From a virus, in IMG/VR virus record IMGVR_UViG_3300013137_000093, positions 1 through 25,185 of that record: a DNA stretch of 25,185 nt; one strand, 5' to 3'. The position numbers were made by a program, and so were the translations under genes. The notes under the pieces were generated by a model that worked only from the letters and a program-made list of their open reading frames with translations, did no database searches and was not told the DNA's origin. This document shows, piece after piece, positions 14,234 to 21,800 of this stretch (position 1 is the stretch's first letter; each line of letters begins with the position of its first letter).

Positions 14234-15667
14234 ATGGCTACCGAGATAGGAGTATTGCAAATCATCTTATCTGGCTGGAATCCGCGCAAATCGTTTGAAC
14301 CTGAAGCGTTCGAGGAACTGAAGAAGAGCATCCAGGAATATGGAATCCTGGAGCCATTGATAGTCCGCCCTGTTCCTGAGGAGGGATATGAACTTGTTGC
14401 CGGTGAACGCAGGCTCAGGGCAGCCCAAGAACTCGGACTTGAACAGGTCCCTGTCGTGGTCAAGAATCTCTCTGACCGTGCGGTGCGCGAGATCATGCTG
14501 ATCGAGAACTTGCAGAGGTCCCAGCTGGAACCACTTGAGGAAGCTGAAGCACTTCGGGTACTGCTGCAGGATGATGCCATTACCCAGGAGGCCCTCGGTA
14601 AAAAGCTCGGGAAGAGCCAGGCATGGATAGCCAACCGTCTCAGACTGCTCAAAGCGCCGGATGAACTAAAAGAGTTGATTATTTCCCGGCAAATAACGCC
14701 GAAGCATGCTGTTGCTCTGTTGCAATATACCGAATATCCTGTCTTCAAAGAAATTATCCTGCCTGATTTGAAAAGGGATTTGCAGAAAGGAGAACAGGTT
14801 TCTGTCAATCAACTTGAGAATGATATCAGGGTACATATACGATATCATGCCGATGAGCAGGTTCTACCGCTGCATGACTTCCCTTATGATGTCGATCAAT
14901 ACCGGGACTTTTTTGACTTCTCGAAGTGCGAAGGCTGCAAGGATATCTATGCACTTCCTGTAGAAGAGGAAGAGATTGAGAAAGACGATCCAGACTATGA
15001 CCCGGCTGATAGGCAGGAACCTGAACGTTTCTGCCTGAACCGGCATTGTTGGTCCGACAAACTCGATGTTGCAAAACAAAAATATGAAAAGGCGCGCGCT
15101 GAGAGAGTCAAAACGATGGGTAGTGACGATACTGTCGATCTCGATACCCTGAAGTACAACGAGTATGAACGTATTGGGAAATGGAGCGCCTGGGACAAGA
15201 CCGAATGTCAGACATGCAAGAGCAAAAAGACCCACCTGGAGTCGGAAACTTGCGAAGGGACTGCTTTCATCTGTCTTGACCCCGAATGCGCTAAACAGAA
15301 GGACGCCGCATATCAGAAAGAGAAAGCAAAGAAAGATAAGGAAAATGTACAGCAGGCATTCGAAACCCTGGATGCATACATTGATAAAATCCAGGTTCTC
15401 AATATTACCGAGACCAGAGGGGTTGCAAAAATTCTTGTGTATCATCTATGGGGTGGGTCAATCAAAACCGCGTTGAAACCCTGGATCAAGAACGCTCGTG
15501 GGGATTCCACTGAGATTGACAGGATCCCAGATGAAGATATTTTGAAGGCGCTTCTGAGGCTTGTATTCGTGCAGCATCTTACAGCGCATAATCAGGGTGT
15601 CGATGTAAAAACAGTTGAAAAAGCAATTGCTTTGTTCGAGGGCAAACCTGCGCCGAAGGAGGGATGA
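14234..15667 (+). CDS. ParB/Spo0J-like DNA-binding protein with paired zinc knuckles
   Basis: 477 residues from ATG 14234, chosen because GAGGTG (14223-14228) lies 6 bases before it; a GTG at 14225 overlapping the previous stop is the alternative. Residues about 1-95 are a ParB/Srx N-domain (NPRKSFEPEAFEELKKSI, LEPLIVRP, LVAGERRLRAAQELG, VMLIENLQR-type helix), followed by the helix-turn-helix ITQEALGKKLGKSQAWIANRLRLL. The C-terminal part has two similar cysteine sets: CEGC (232, 235) with CLNRHC, and CQTC with CLDPEC, like the zinc knuckles of plasmid ParB-type proteins. Normally binds parS-like sites for segregation or regulates transcription. No ParA is in the window. Confidence 0.75.
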   Translation: MATEIGVLQIILSGWNPRKSFEPEAFEELKKSIQEYGILEPLIVRPVPEEGYELVAGERRLRAAQELGLEQVPVVVKNLSDRAVREIMLIENLQRSQLEPLEEAEALRVLLQDDAITQEALGKKLGKSQAWIANRLRLLKAPDELKELIISRQITPKHAVALLQYTEYPVFKEIILPDLKRDLQKGEQVSVNQLENDIRVHIRYHADEQVLPLHDFPYDVDQYRDFFDFSKCEGCKDIYALPVEEEEIEKDDPDYDPADRQEPERFCLNRHCWSDKLDVAKQKYEKARAERVKTMGSDDTVDLDTLKYNEYERIGKWSAWDKTECQTCKSKKTHLESETCEGTAFICLDPECAKQKDAAYQKEKAKKDKENVQQAFETLDAYIDKIQVLNITETRGVAKILVYHLWGGSIKTALKPWIKNARGDSTEIDRIPDEDILKALLRLVFVQHLTAHNQGVDVKTVEKAIALFEGKPAPKEG

Positions 15668-15669
15668 TC

Positions 15670-16332
15670 TTGCCGCTCCGTATAACCATAGAACAACTGG
15701 ATGAAGGGTATCTCCTTACACTAAGTGACGGAAAAAAAATAGCAGTTACCAATATCGACACTGCCATCATAAAAATAAAAGCTTTTTTCGGAAAGACAGA
15801 TAAAAAGCAGACAGATAAAAAGCAGACAGATAAGATGGAGATGCAACCTACTGACATCATGATCGAACATCCCACTGTTGCGCCTGCGGTAGAGGGAAAG
15901 CAAGTTCTTCCTTCTATATCGGCGCATACTCAAATTATCTCTCCCTCCGATTTGAAATTGCCAAAATTTGAATGTGAATTTGCCATGATGAAACCATATA
16001 AAAATATATTTTTCCTCGAGATGCCGGATGGGAAAGTATGTCTGGAATATGCAGGTTCGCATTATTATACAACGAAAGACCTGGTCTTGAAAATTCCCTA
16101 CCCATTCCCAAAGAAATATTTCAGAAATGAAAACGGATGGTCATCAACTGTTGAAGTTGCATTCAAGAAATATCGACAGTATCTGGCCGAACTGCCACAG
16201 CGACAGCAGGTCGAAAAAGAAAAACCTGCTCCTGAAAGTACTGACGATTGGAAATACAAATCATTTGGATTAAACAATACTCGTATAGAGCGAGAAAATT
16301 ATACAAAAATTGAGGGAACGCTGGAGGCCTGA
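15670..16332 (+). CDS. Unknown protein with a short tandem repeat
   Basis: 220 residues from TTG 15670, preferred because AAGGAGGG (15656-15663) lies 6-7 bases before it; the ATG at 15664 touches the Shine-Dalgarno but overlaps the ParB stop. N-terminal beta segment (LRITIEQLDEGYLLTLSDGKKIAV), then a lysine-rich linker made by a 15-base repeat (TDKKQ twice), and a C-terminal domain with ECEFAMMKPYKNIFFLEM and KIPYPFPKKYF that is followed by FKKYRQYLAELPQ. No family recognised. Operon position suggests DNA metabolism or regulation. Confidence 0.5.
   Translation: MPLRITIEQLDEGYLLTLSDGKKIAVTNIDTAIIKIKAFFGKTDKKQTDKKQTDKMEMQPTDIMIEHPTVAPAVEGKQVLPSISAHTQIISPSDLKLPKFECEFAMMKPYKNIFFLEMPDGKVCLEYAGSHYYTTKDLVLKIPYPFPKKYFRNENGWSSTVEVAFKKYRQYLAELPQRQQVEKEKPAPESTDDWKYKSFGLNNTRIERENYTKIEGTLEA
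15796..15833 (+). repeat. 15-base tandem repeat inside the preceding gene
   Basis: The unit ACAGATAAAAAGCAG occurs twice in full (15796-15810, 15811-15825) and once in part. It encodes TDKKQ units of a hydrophilic linker. A slippage-prone repeat of this type changes linker length without breaking frame. Confidence 0.8.
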
Positions 16333-16333
16333 A

Positions 16334-16441
16334 ATGAGATTTACTTCATATAGATATTGCTGTCCTGAATTAGGTATAATGTATCTCGATAGATGTATAA
16401 TATTCGGATTGTGGCGTTATACCTGGGTGATCGCATGGTAG
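16334..16441 (+). CDS. Possible mini-gene (35 residues)
   Basis: ATG 16334 has a strong GGAGG (16323-16327) at 6 bases. The reading frame is 36 codons and ends in TAG, overlapping the RusA start by 7 bases. Product is aromatic and basic (YRYCCPELG, IIFGLWRYTWVIAW), maybe membrane associated. It fills the otherwise empty 100 bases between two genes. Not recognised; could be a translational leader for the resolvase. Confidence 0.4.
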   Translation: MRFTSYRYCCPELGIMYLDRCIIFGLWRYTWVIAW

Positions 16442-16839
16442 AGTTTTTTGTACGCGGGATTCCGCAGGCACAGGGCAGCACGAAAGCCTTCGTAATGAAT
16501 GGAAAGCCTGTGATTACCAGCACAAACAAGAATCTCAAAGACTGGCGCACCGTGGCACTTGAAGCTCAGAATCATACGTCTGACCCTGTGTTCTCAAAAG
16601 CTGTAAATGTAAGTCTTACTTTCATCCTGCCCAGACCGAAACGTCTGCCGAAAAAATACTGGCGCCATGTCAAGCGCCCTGACCTAGATAAGCTCATTCG
16701 TGCTGTTTGTGATTCCCTGACTGGCATATTCTACAGGGATGATTCACAGATATTCAGTATACAGGCTGCGAAATTCTATGAGGATGCTAAGTATCCTGTT
16801 GGAGTGAAAATCGAAGTGTGTGGTGTTGGAGATGATTGA
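16435..16839 (+). CDS. rusA: RusA-like Holliday junction resolvase
   Basis: 134 residues from ATG 16435 (GGTGA at 16425-16429), the normal length of this family. FFVRGIPQAQGSTKAF is the conserved N-terminal GxPxxxGS region; KRPDLDKLIRAVCDSLTGIFYRDDSQI carries the acidic residues (RPDxD and DD) that bind metal in the active site. RusA dimers cut four-way junctions, resolving recombination or replication intermediates before packaging. It lies in the operon with the annealing protein, which suits a recombination-dependent replication mode. A longer in-frame reading from 16393 is not needed. Confidence 0.85.
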   Translation: MVEFFVRGIPQAQGSTKAFVMNGKPVITSTNKNLKDWRTVALEAQNHTSDPVFSKAVNVSLTFILPRPKRLPKKYWRHVKRPDLDKLIRAVCDSLTGIFYRDDSQIFSIQAAKFYEDAKYPVGVKIEVCGVGDD

Positions 16840-16840
16840 A

Positions 16841-17539
16841 ATGGAAGATGAAGTTATAGGTGTAGAGTATAAAATGGGTGAGAAAAACTCGCAAAAAGAA
16901 ACTATAATCCAACCTGCAAATTCCGGACTTCGTGATGCTTATTTCGCGATCCTGAAAGAGATGTATGCAGTACAGCAGGATAATTTCTGGATGCAGGATA
17001 TTGTTGACATCATTTCCCTTGATTGTGGTATTTCTGTTGATACCGCAAAAGATAAGTTCAAACAGCTTGCCAGGTTCAAGCTTTTGAAATACATATATTC
17101 TTCATTATCAGGACACCGATACATAGTTCTTGTTTTTTCAAAGAACGATGAAAATGAAAATAAGGATGTGCCTGCTTACATTGATAGCTGGTTCAAATTC
17201 AACCGGCTTATCGAAAATCAGTTCCCTGCTCTGGTCGAAGACGATCTTGTCAGGGTCCGCAGGTCGATGAATACCCCGGGACAACACCAGACACCTGGGT
17301 TACGAGATCAAAAAATGGAGTTGGAACTGGAATCGGAATTAGAACAGTGGATAATTTTACCTGGTAAAGATATTTTGAAGAGCGAATTTAAAACGCTTGA
17401 AAAAATTTCAGAGCGAGATGTCGTCCAAGAATTTGAAGAAAATAGAAAAATTAAAATTCAAATTCAAAAGGAAAACGAAAGTGATTTTGATTCCAGTTCA
17501 ACTATTAAAACTTTGAATTCGTCCGGTGGGTTAGAGTAG
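16841..17539 (+). CDS. Winged-helix protein, possible replication initiator or regulator
   Basis: 232 residues from ATG 16841, one base after the RusA stop, with GGAG (16828-16831); a GTG at 16820 is the alternative. Residues about 35-110 (LRDAYFAILKEMY ... VDTAKDKFKQLARFKLLKYIYSSLSGHRYIVLVFS) form a helical bundle ending in a beta-wing pair, the pattern of a winged helix as in DnaD-like and Rep-type proteins. The C-terminal third is acidic and low in complexity (MELELESELEQW, KIKIQIQKENE). It is the last gene of the operon and is followed by a T9 tract and the palindromic region, so it may act there. Function is inferred. Confidence 0.5.
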   Translation: MEDEVIGVEYKMGEKNSQKETIIQPANSGLRDAYFAILKEMYAVQQDNFWMQDIVDIISLDCGISVDTAKDKFKQLARFKLLKYIYSSLSGHRYIVLVFSKNDENENKDVPAYIDSWFKFNRLIENQFPALVEDDLVRVRRSMNTPGQHQTPGLRDQKMELELESELEQWIILPGKDILKSEFKTLEKISERDVVQEFEENRKIKIQIQKENESDFDSSSTIKTLNSSGGLE

Positions 17540-17548
17540 TTTTTTTTT
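17540..17548 (+). terminator. Oligo-T terminator after the early operon
   Basis: Nine T begin immediately after the TAG stop at 17537-17539. Runs of T on the coding strand are the usual archaeal termination signal. A GC-rich palindrome follows. Confidence 0.6.
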
Positions 17549-17700
17549 GCGCTGTGCGCACGTGCGCATAGACGCGCATGAAAAAACCCCCTATAACCCC
17601 CACGCATAACGCATGCTGTGACGTAAAGCATGCACAAGAATAGTGTAACGTGTTTTGTGTAAACACGTTATGCGCACTGTATGCGCGCGCATGCTTTCCG
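17549..17700. other. Palindrome-rich intergenic region, candidate origin, centromere or operator
   Basis: Perfect palindromes and inverted repeats are concentrated here: TGCGCAC GTGCGCA (17555-17568, 14 bp), GCATGCT/AGCATGC (17611-17617 / 17627-17633), TAACGTGTTT/AAACACGTTA (17646-17655 / 17661-17670, 10 bp, 5-base loop) and ATGCGCGCGCAT (17681-17692). The hexamer GCGCAT or its inverse ATGCGC recurs at least four times, and a C-rich direct repeat (ATAACCCCC-like) lies at 17586-17602. It sits between a winged-helix gene and a ribbon-helix-helix gene and there is no ORF. Which function applies is not decided by sequence. Confidence 0.55.
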
Positions 17701-17745
17701 AAAAAAAAACAGGTATATCCTGGTTGAAAAGGAGAAAAAATTAAC

Positions 17746-18219
17746 GTGAAATCAAAAGAATCCTTGAATACAACGGTAGATAAAGAACTCAAACAATTGT
17801 TTGAACAAACAAAAACAATTCATAATATGAGTTTTGGGGATCTTCTTGAAAAAGCTATACGTGAACTTTTGATTAATCTCAACCAGGTAACTTTTATTGA
17901 GCAGGAAATATCACGGAAAAATATTGAAATTAATAAACTGGCGCAGGAACAAACTGAATTAACCGCACTAAAAGAGAAAATACAGAAATTAAGATTAACT
18001 CAACTTCAAACCGAAGAGGAAAATAACGACAGTTCACCGGAGGTCATAATTTTGAGAGAATCACTATTTGAAAAATCAAAAGATAGCATCGTAAAATTAT
18101 GGAATCGTAATGATATAAACTGGGATTCTGTAGTTCCGAAATACAAATTCAAAGATAAAAGAGAAGCTCAGGAATGGTTCAGGCAGAAGATCGAAAATCG
18201 AGCAGGAGGATTAAAATAA
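17746..18219 (+). CDS. Ribbon-helix-helix protein with coiled coil
   Basis: 157 residues from GTG 17746 with AAAAGGAG at 17727-17734. Residues 6-46 (SLNTTVDKELKQLFEQTKTIHNMSFGDLLEKAIRELL) fit the beta-helix-helix of CopG/ParR-type DNA-binding proteins. A coiled coil of about 50 residues follows (EQEISRKNIEINKLAQEQ), then a basic C-terminal helix (YKFKDKREAQEWFRQKIENR). It lies directly downstream of the palindromic region, which it may bind, either to control its own promoter or as a partition adaptor. Its mixed AT-rich code differs from the flanking genes. The next start overlaps its stop. Confidence 0.6.
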   Translation: MKSKESLNTTVDKELKQLFEQTKTIHNMSFGDLLEKAIRELLINLNQVTFIEQEISRKNIEINKLAQEQTELTALKEKIQKLRLTQLQTEEENNDSSPEVIILRESLFEKSKDSIVKLWNRNDINWDSVVPKYKFKDKREAQEWFRQKIENRAGGLK

Positions 18220-18392
18220 TGAATCAGGAAGATCTATTGAGATACATACAAGATAACCCTGGAATCACACAGGTAGAAATAAGAAAGCATTATAATCGGA
18301 GTGACGTCTCTGAAAAACTGGGAAAATTGCGTTTGAAAAAACAAATCACACGCGAATCGTATAAAGGGACGTGGAGATTGTATCCAGCATGA
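18219..18392 (+). CDS. Small winged-helix protein, copy 1
   Basis: 57 residues from ATG 18219, sharing a base with the previous stop, with AGGAGG (18204-18209). MNQEDLLRYIQDNPGITQVEIRKHYNRSDVSEKLGKLR is a compact winged helix: helix, turn, recognition helix, then a two-strand wing ending TWRLYPA. DNA-binding regulator is likely. Its stop overlaps the next start, and the next gene is a paralogue. Confidence 0.6.
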   Translation: MNQEDLLRYIQDNPGITQVEIRKHYNRSDVSEKLGKLRLKKQITRESYKGTWRLYPA

Positions 18393-18559
18393 GCCAGGAT
18401 CAATTGCTTGAGAAGATAAGGAACAACCCTGGTATAGAGCAGTGCCGGATAGTCAATCCGAAGACATCATGTAATTCTCGGCAATTGAAAACTTTGTTGA
18501 GAAAAGGATTAATAAGGCGCGAATATTTCAATAAGAGATATCATTTATATCTTATATAA
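18389..18559 (+). CDS. Small winged-helix protein, copy 2
   Basis: 56 residues from ATG 18389 (ATGA overlap). SQDQLLEKIRNNPGIEQCRI and KTLLRKGLIRREYFNKRYHLYLI align in layout with the previous protein, ending in the same YLY/LYP wing, so it is a tandem paralogue. The gene ends at TAA 18557-18559, inside the TATA box and the first 12-base repeat of the terminase promoter. The pair may form a heterodimer or bind two adjacent sites. A longer upstream GTG frame is possible. Confidence 0.6.
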   Translation: MSQDQLLEKIRNNPGIEQCRIVNPKTSCNSRQLKTLLRKGLIRREYFNKRYHLYLI

Positions 18560-18560
18560 A
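18552..18560 (+). promoter_or_regulatory. TATA box of the terminase operon
   Basis: TTATATAAA with ATATCT just before (compare TGATATCTTTATAA at the two other late promoters). Start codon follows 43 bases later. Repeats lie between box and gene. Confidence 0.55.
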
Positions 18561-18579
18561 GACGTCAATAAAGACGTCA
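18556..18579 (+). repeat. Two 12-base direct repeats with GACGTC palindromes
   Basis: ATAAAGACGTCA occurs twice in a row without gap (18556-18567, 18568-18579). Each copy holds the palindrome GACGTC, one helical turn apart. It overlaps or lies just downstream of the TATA box, so a repressor bound here would block transcription of the terminase. The tandem winged-helix proteins encoded immediately upstream are the natural candidates to bind it. Confidence 0.6.
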
Positions 18580-18594
18580 GGAACTGGCAGAAAT

Positions 18595-18996
18595 ATGGCT
18601 AAATTTGTCATGGATGAACTAAAATTGAAGTTGGCTGAAGCTGTTGCTAAAGGCGACCGCCCCTTGTCTGAGGTACTGACAAAACTTGACATAACGGAAA
18701 GAACTTTTTATCGCTGGAAATTGCATCCTGAATTTCAGCGCAAAATCGATGAAATCATTGCAGACATCGACATCGCCCAGAAATCCGAGCGCATCAAGAT
18801 TGCAAAGAAGGAGATCAAGCGCATCCTGAAACGACTTGAATTGAATGAAGACAAACCAGGGAGCAGAGACCTGGTATCACTTCTAAAATACGTGGGTGAA
18901 GAAATAGGGGATTATACCGAAGCGGGAAAGACAATTAAAATAATCTGGGATGATCCGGAAAAGGAAGAACATAATGACTCAGGAACAAATTCTTAA
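18595..18996 (+). CDS. Terminase small subunit
   Basis: 133 residues. N-terminal helix-turn-helix (LSEVLTKLDITERTFYRWKLHPEFQRKIDE) with the FYRWK recognition helix common in small terminases, then a long charged helix (QKSERIKIAKKEIKRILKRLE) for oligomerisation and an acidic C-terminus. It recognises viral DNA and stimulates the large subunit, whose gene overlaps it by 23 bases. The ATG at 18595 is preceded by AGGAACTGGCAG and lies after the operator repeats. Confidence 0.75.
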   Translation: MAKFVMDELKLKLAEAVAKGDRPLSEVLTKLDITERTFYRWKLHPEFQRKIDEIIADIDIAQKSERIKIAKKEIKRILKRLELNEDKPGSRDLVSLLKYVGEEIGDYTEAGKTIKIIWDDPEKEEHNDSGTNS

Positions 18997-20206
18997 AATC
19001 CCTTACGCGCCGCATAACGCCCAGAGAGAATTCCACAACTCTAAAGCCCGTTTCCGTATCCTTGCAGCTGGGCGCAGGTTCGGGAAGTCACAGGCTGCAG
19101 TTAATGAAGCGATTAAGTTCGCGCTCACTCACAACAAAAAAGTTGTATGGATAGTGGCACCTGTATACTCTCAAGCAATGATTGACTGGCGCATGTTCAA
19201 ACATTTCCTCCCACGCGAAGTGGTCAAACAACTCTTTCTTACAGAAAAATACATGGAGCTCATAAACGGTTCAACTATCTGGATTAAGAGTGGTGATAAT
19301 CCAGATACACTCCGAGGGGAAGGTATAGACTTCCTTGTAATCGATGAAGCCGCTATGATCAAACAAGAAGTCTGGGAAGAAGCACTGAGGCCTGCGCTCT
19401 CAGACAAACAGGGCAAAGCAGTCATGATCAGCAGTCCGAAAGGTCACAACTGGTTTTTCGAGTTATGGACGCGCGGGCAAGATCCACATTTCCAAGAATA
19501 CCAAAGTTGGCGTTTTCCCACGCAACAGAACCCGTATATCCTGCAAGCTGAGATATCGGAAGCAAAGGAAACATTACCTGAGATGGTATTCAGGCAGGAA
19601 TTCGGTGCTGAGTTCCTTGATGATATCGGCGCAGTATTCCGGGGTGTTGAGAGGTGCATAAAGGGCCCGTTCAGCGAGCCGAACCCGGGCGAGACGTATA
19701 TCATGGGTGTAGACCTTGCCAAGTACACAGACTACACTGTATTGAGTATCCTGGATAGTCGCGGGCATCTTGTGGCTTTTGACAGATTCAACCAGATCGA
19801 CTGGGCTTTCCAGAAGCAGCGCATAATTACATTAGCACAAAAATATAAATCAAAGATAATAATAGACAGCACAGGAGTAGGTGATCCGATCTTTGAGGAT
19901 CTACAACGTGCCGGCTTGCAGATAGAAGGCTACAAATTCACAAACGAAAGCAAGAAGCAGCTTATAGAAGGGTTGAGCATTGCCATTGAGCAGCAGAAAA
20001 TAATATATCCTGATATACCTGAATTGATCAACGAACTGAGGATATTCGGATACAAAATAGGCAAAACAGGCACAATAACTTACAACGCGCCGCAGGGATA
20101 TCATGATGATTGTGTTATATCCATTGCTTTAGCAAATTATGGTGTACAAGAACGGAACGATCCGAACAGGTTCAGGACTGTAGCATCTGCGAAGGTGAGA
20201 TTTTGA
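18974..20206 (+). CDS. terL: Terminase large subunit
   Basis: 410 residues from ATG 18974 (AAGGAAG 7 bases upstream; a longer frame from 18950 is less likely). ATPase domain: Walker A AGRRFGKS (residues 32-39), Walker B LVIDE (121-125), coupling motif SSPKG (153-157). RNase H-like nuclease domain: MGVDLAKYTDYT (D247), KIIIDSTGVGD (D298) and YHDDCVIS (D378, D379) supply the acidic residues. The motor packages DNA into the procapsid through the portal and cuts it. All key residues are present. Its TGA overlaps the TTG of the next gene. Confidence 0.95.
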   Translation: MTQEQILKIPYAPHNAQREFHNSKARFRILAAGRRFGKSQAAVNEAIKFALTHNKKVVWIVAPVYSQAMIDWRMFKHFLPREVVKQLFLTEKYMELINGSTIWIKSGDNPDTLRGEGIDFLVIDEAAMIKQEVWEEALRPALSDKQGKAVMISSPKGHNWFFELWTRGQDPHFQEYQSWRFPTQQNPYILQAEISEAKETLPEMVFRQEFGAEFLDDIGAVFRGVERCIKGPFSEPNPGETYIMGVDLAKYTDYTVLSILDSRGHLVAFDRFNQIDWAFQKQRIITLAQKYKSKIIIDSTGVGDPIFEDLQRAGLQIEGYKFTNESKKQLIEGLSIAIEQQKIIYPDIPELINELRIFGYKIGKTGTITYNAPQGYHDDCVISIALANYGVQERNDPNRFRTVASAKVRF

Positions 20207-20388
20207 CATTCATAGTGCGGGGAAAAACCAAAGACGAAGTAGTAAAAAAGCTTGATGAAGTTATGAACACACTTACATCTCATGGGAACTATGACGAACA
20301 CCGTGCGATAATCCAGTCCGGAGACGATGAATGGAAAGGTATAGGTGTGCCTGTATTTCATAAGGATAAGTTAAACTGTAGACGGTGA
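20203..20388 (+). CDS. Small protein between terminase and portal
   Basis: 61 residues from TTG 20203, which overlaps the terminase stop (TTGA) and has GGTGAG (20194-20199). Product: MTFIVRGKTKDEVVKKLDEVMNTL, then a beta segment with RAIIQSGDDEWKGIGVPVFHKD. Not recognised. The strong Shine-Dalgarno and overlap support it as real. It may be a packaging or head cofactor. A non-coding 51-base gap with a promoter follows. Confidence 0.55.
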   Translation: MTFIVRGKTKDEVVKKLDEVMNTLTSHGNYDEHRAIIQSGDDEWKGIGVPVFHKDKLNCRR

Positions 20389-20402
20389 ACCAATTATTTT
20401 TA

Positions 20403-20416
20403 TGATATCTTTATAA
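20403..20416 (+). promoter_or_regulatory. Late promoter of the portal gene (TATA)
   Basis: TGATATCTTTATAA lies 24-37 bases before the portal ATG; the TTTATAA part starts 30 bases before it, so the transcript is expected to start at or next to the ATG. No Shine-Dalgarno is present in the 25 bases before the gene. The same 14 bases recur before the protease gene (22467-22480). Confidence 0.65.
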
Positions 20417-20439
20417 ACTTCTGATATAATTTCTATAAT

Positions 20440-21612
20440 ATGTTCGAAACTATCAAACGATTCCTCCAGAAACAACCCAAAGAGCCAGCCCCGAGGACAT
20501 GGATAAGTGCAGGCGGAAGTAAAAAAACGTTTTTTGAAACGAAAGGAAGAACGAAAGACCAGCTCACCAAATATCGCAATATATACGAACAGGGTGGGAT
20601 ATTCTCAGAGGCTATTGATACTTACGCGCTATTCACCTTCGCTAACGGCTGGAGGCTTGAATCGGAAAACAAGAACCTCGCCGATGATGTCTGGCAGTGG
20701 CTGGAACATTTCGATATAGATTATGTCATGGAACAGGGTCTTGTGGATGCGCTTGTTTATGGGGATGGATTCCAGGAGAATATTTTCAATCGAGGGAAAA
20801 AGATAGACCGGGTAGTAGCGAGAGAATCATGGAGTTTCGACATAAATCATGACGATCACGGTATAATCCAGGGATATATGCAAACCATAGGAGGACTGGG
20901 AAGCGAAAGAACTATCACGCTTGACCCGGCGCAGATAACCCACATCCAACTGAAAGCGCTGGGCGGCTCTGTCTATGGAGTTTCCCTTATTGGCAGGGCG
21001 ATGGATGAGATAATGCGGGATACAAAGACGGCAGAATCAAGCGCCACAGCAATAGAAAGGCACGGATTCAAGAAATATCATATTCGTGTGGGGAGAGAGG
21101 GTGAAATTGTTCCGCAAGATGTAATCTACGATATTTCAAAATTATTCCAGACGCTTGAAACAAAGAATGAATTTACCACTGTCAAAGACGTGGAGATTAA
21201 AAACATAGACGAGGGCGGACTTGAGAAAATTGACACATATAATGATATAAGCATCATGCGCGCATGCGCCGCTCTGGGCGTACCTGAAGAACTTTTAGGG
21301 CTCAGGAGAGGGAGCACGGATGCAACTGCGCAGAAGAGAATAGAAGCGTTCTATAAGAAAATATCAAGGATACAGAAGCGACTTGAACGCGTTTATTCGC
21401 ACAGCGTGATAGACCAGTACACCGGGCAACCAGGAGCAGTACGGCTGGTACTTAATGACGTCAGTCCGGACGATGAAGTGCAGACATCCAGGTTCATAAA
21501 TAATATTGTAAGATGCACTCCTGCGGATCCATTCGCGATCCTGCCGAAACGGTATATCCTTGACAGGTTGAACATTGACGAAGGGTATCTGGAAGAACCT
21601 GCGCCGAAATAG
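20440..21612 (+). CDS. Portal protein
   Basis: 390 residues, a usual length. Middle and C-terminal parts carry portal features: VMEQGLVDALVYGDGFQENIFNRGKK (wing), ITHIQLKALGGSVYGVSLIGRAMDEIM, and the DATAQKRIEAFYKKISRIQKRLERVYSHSVIDQ stem-helix stretch. Portals form a dodecameric ring at one capsid vertex and serve as the DNA entry point for the terminase encoded upstream and the exit for the tail. It has no Shine-Dalgarno and relies on its leaderless promoter. It ends in TAG. Confidence 0.85.
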   Translation: MFETIKRFLQKQPKEPAPRTWISAGGSKKTFFETKGRTKDQLTKYRNIYEQGGIFSEAIDTYALFTFANGWRLESENKNLADDVWQWLEHFDIDYVMEQGLVDALVYGDGFQENIFNRGKKIDRVVARESWSFDINHDDHGIIQGYMQTIGGLGSERTITLDPAQITHIQLKALGGSVYGVSLIGRAMDEIMRDTKTAESSATAIERHGFKKYHIRVGREGEIVPQDVIYDISKLFQTLETKNEFTTVKDVEIKNIDEGGLEKIDTYNDISIMRACAALGVPEELLGLRRGSTDATAQKRIEAFYKKISRIQKRLERVYSHSVIDQYTGQPGAVRLVLNDVSPDDEVQTSRFINNIVRCTPADPFAILPKRYILDRLNIDEGYLEEPAPK

Positions 21613-21614
21613 AA

Positions 21615-21761
21615 AAAATATATAGTATATAATACTGTAACCATCTTAGCCTCATCTGGAAAGGTCTTTTTCATGCCTTCGAGATGGTGGTAAAAAGTCC
21701 ACTCTGGAATTCCGTAAGGGATCCACTTGACAGGTAAACCAGTAGTAGTAAAAAGAGATAA
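21615..21761 (-). other. Protein-like minus-strand fragment, no start
   Basis: On the minus strand, one frame reads TTGLPVKWIPYGIPEWTFYHH, LEGMKKTFPDEAKM and further without a start at its left end; upstream it runs into a TAG. The residue mix looks like a real protein piece. It could be a decayed gene or chance. Plus-strand frames here are short. Confidence 0.2.
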
Positions 21762-21769
21762 ATATATAT

Positions 21770-21777
21770 CCTATAAA
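21770..21777 (+). promoter_or_regulatory. TATA box before the leader ORF
   Basis: CTATAAAC-type box (TATAAA at 21772-21777) lies about 30 bases before ATG 21801, the same geometry as the portal promoter. It would give a transcript starting at or near the ATG of the 18-codon ORF. Confidence 0.45.
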
Positions 21778-21800
21778 CACGTAGTGGATATTATAAGGAA

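Noticed and set aside
21610-21695. Portal readthrough at TAG
   Set aside because: Gives only a 25-residue tail with no recognisable content and no conserved junction.
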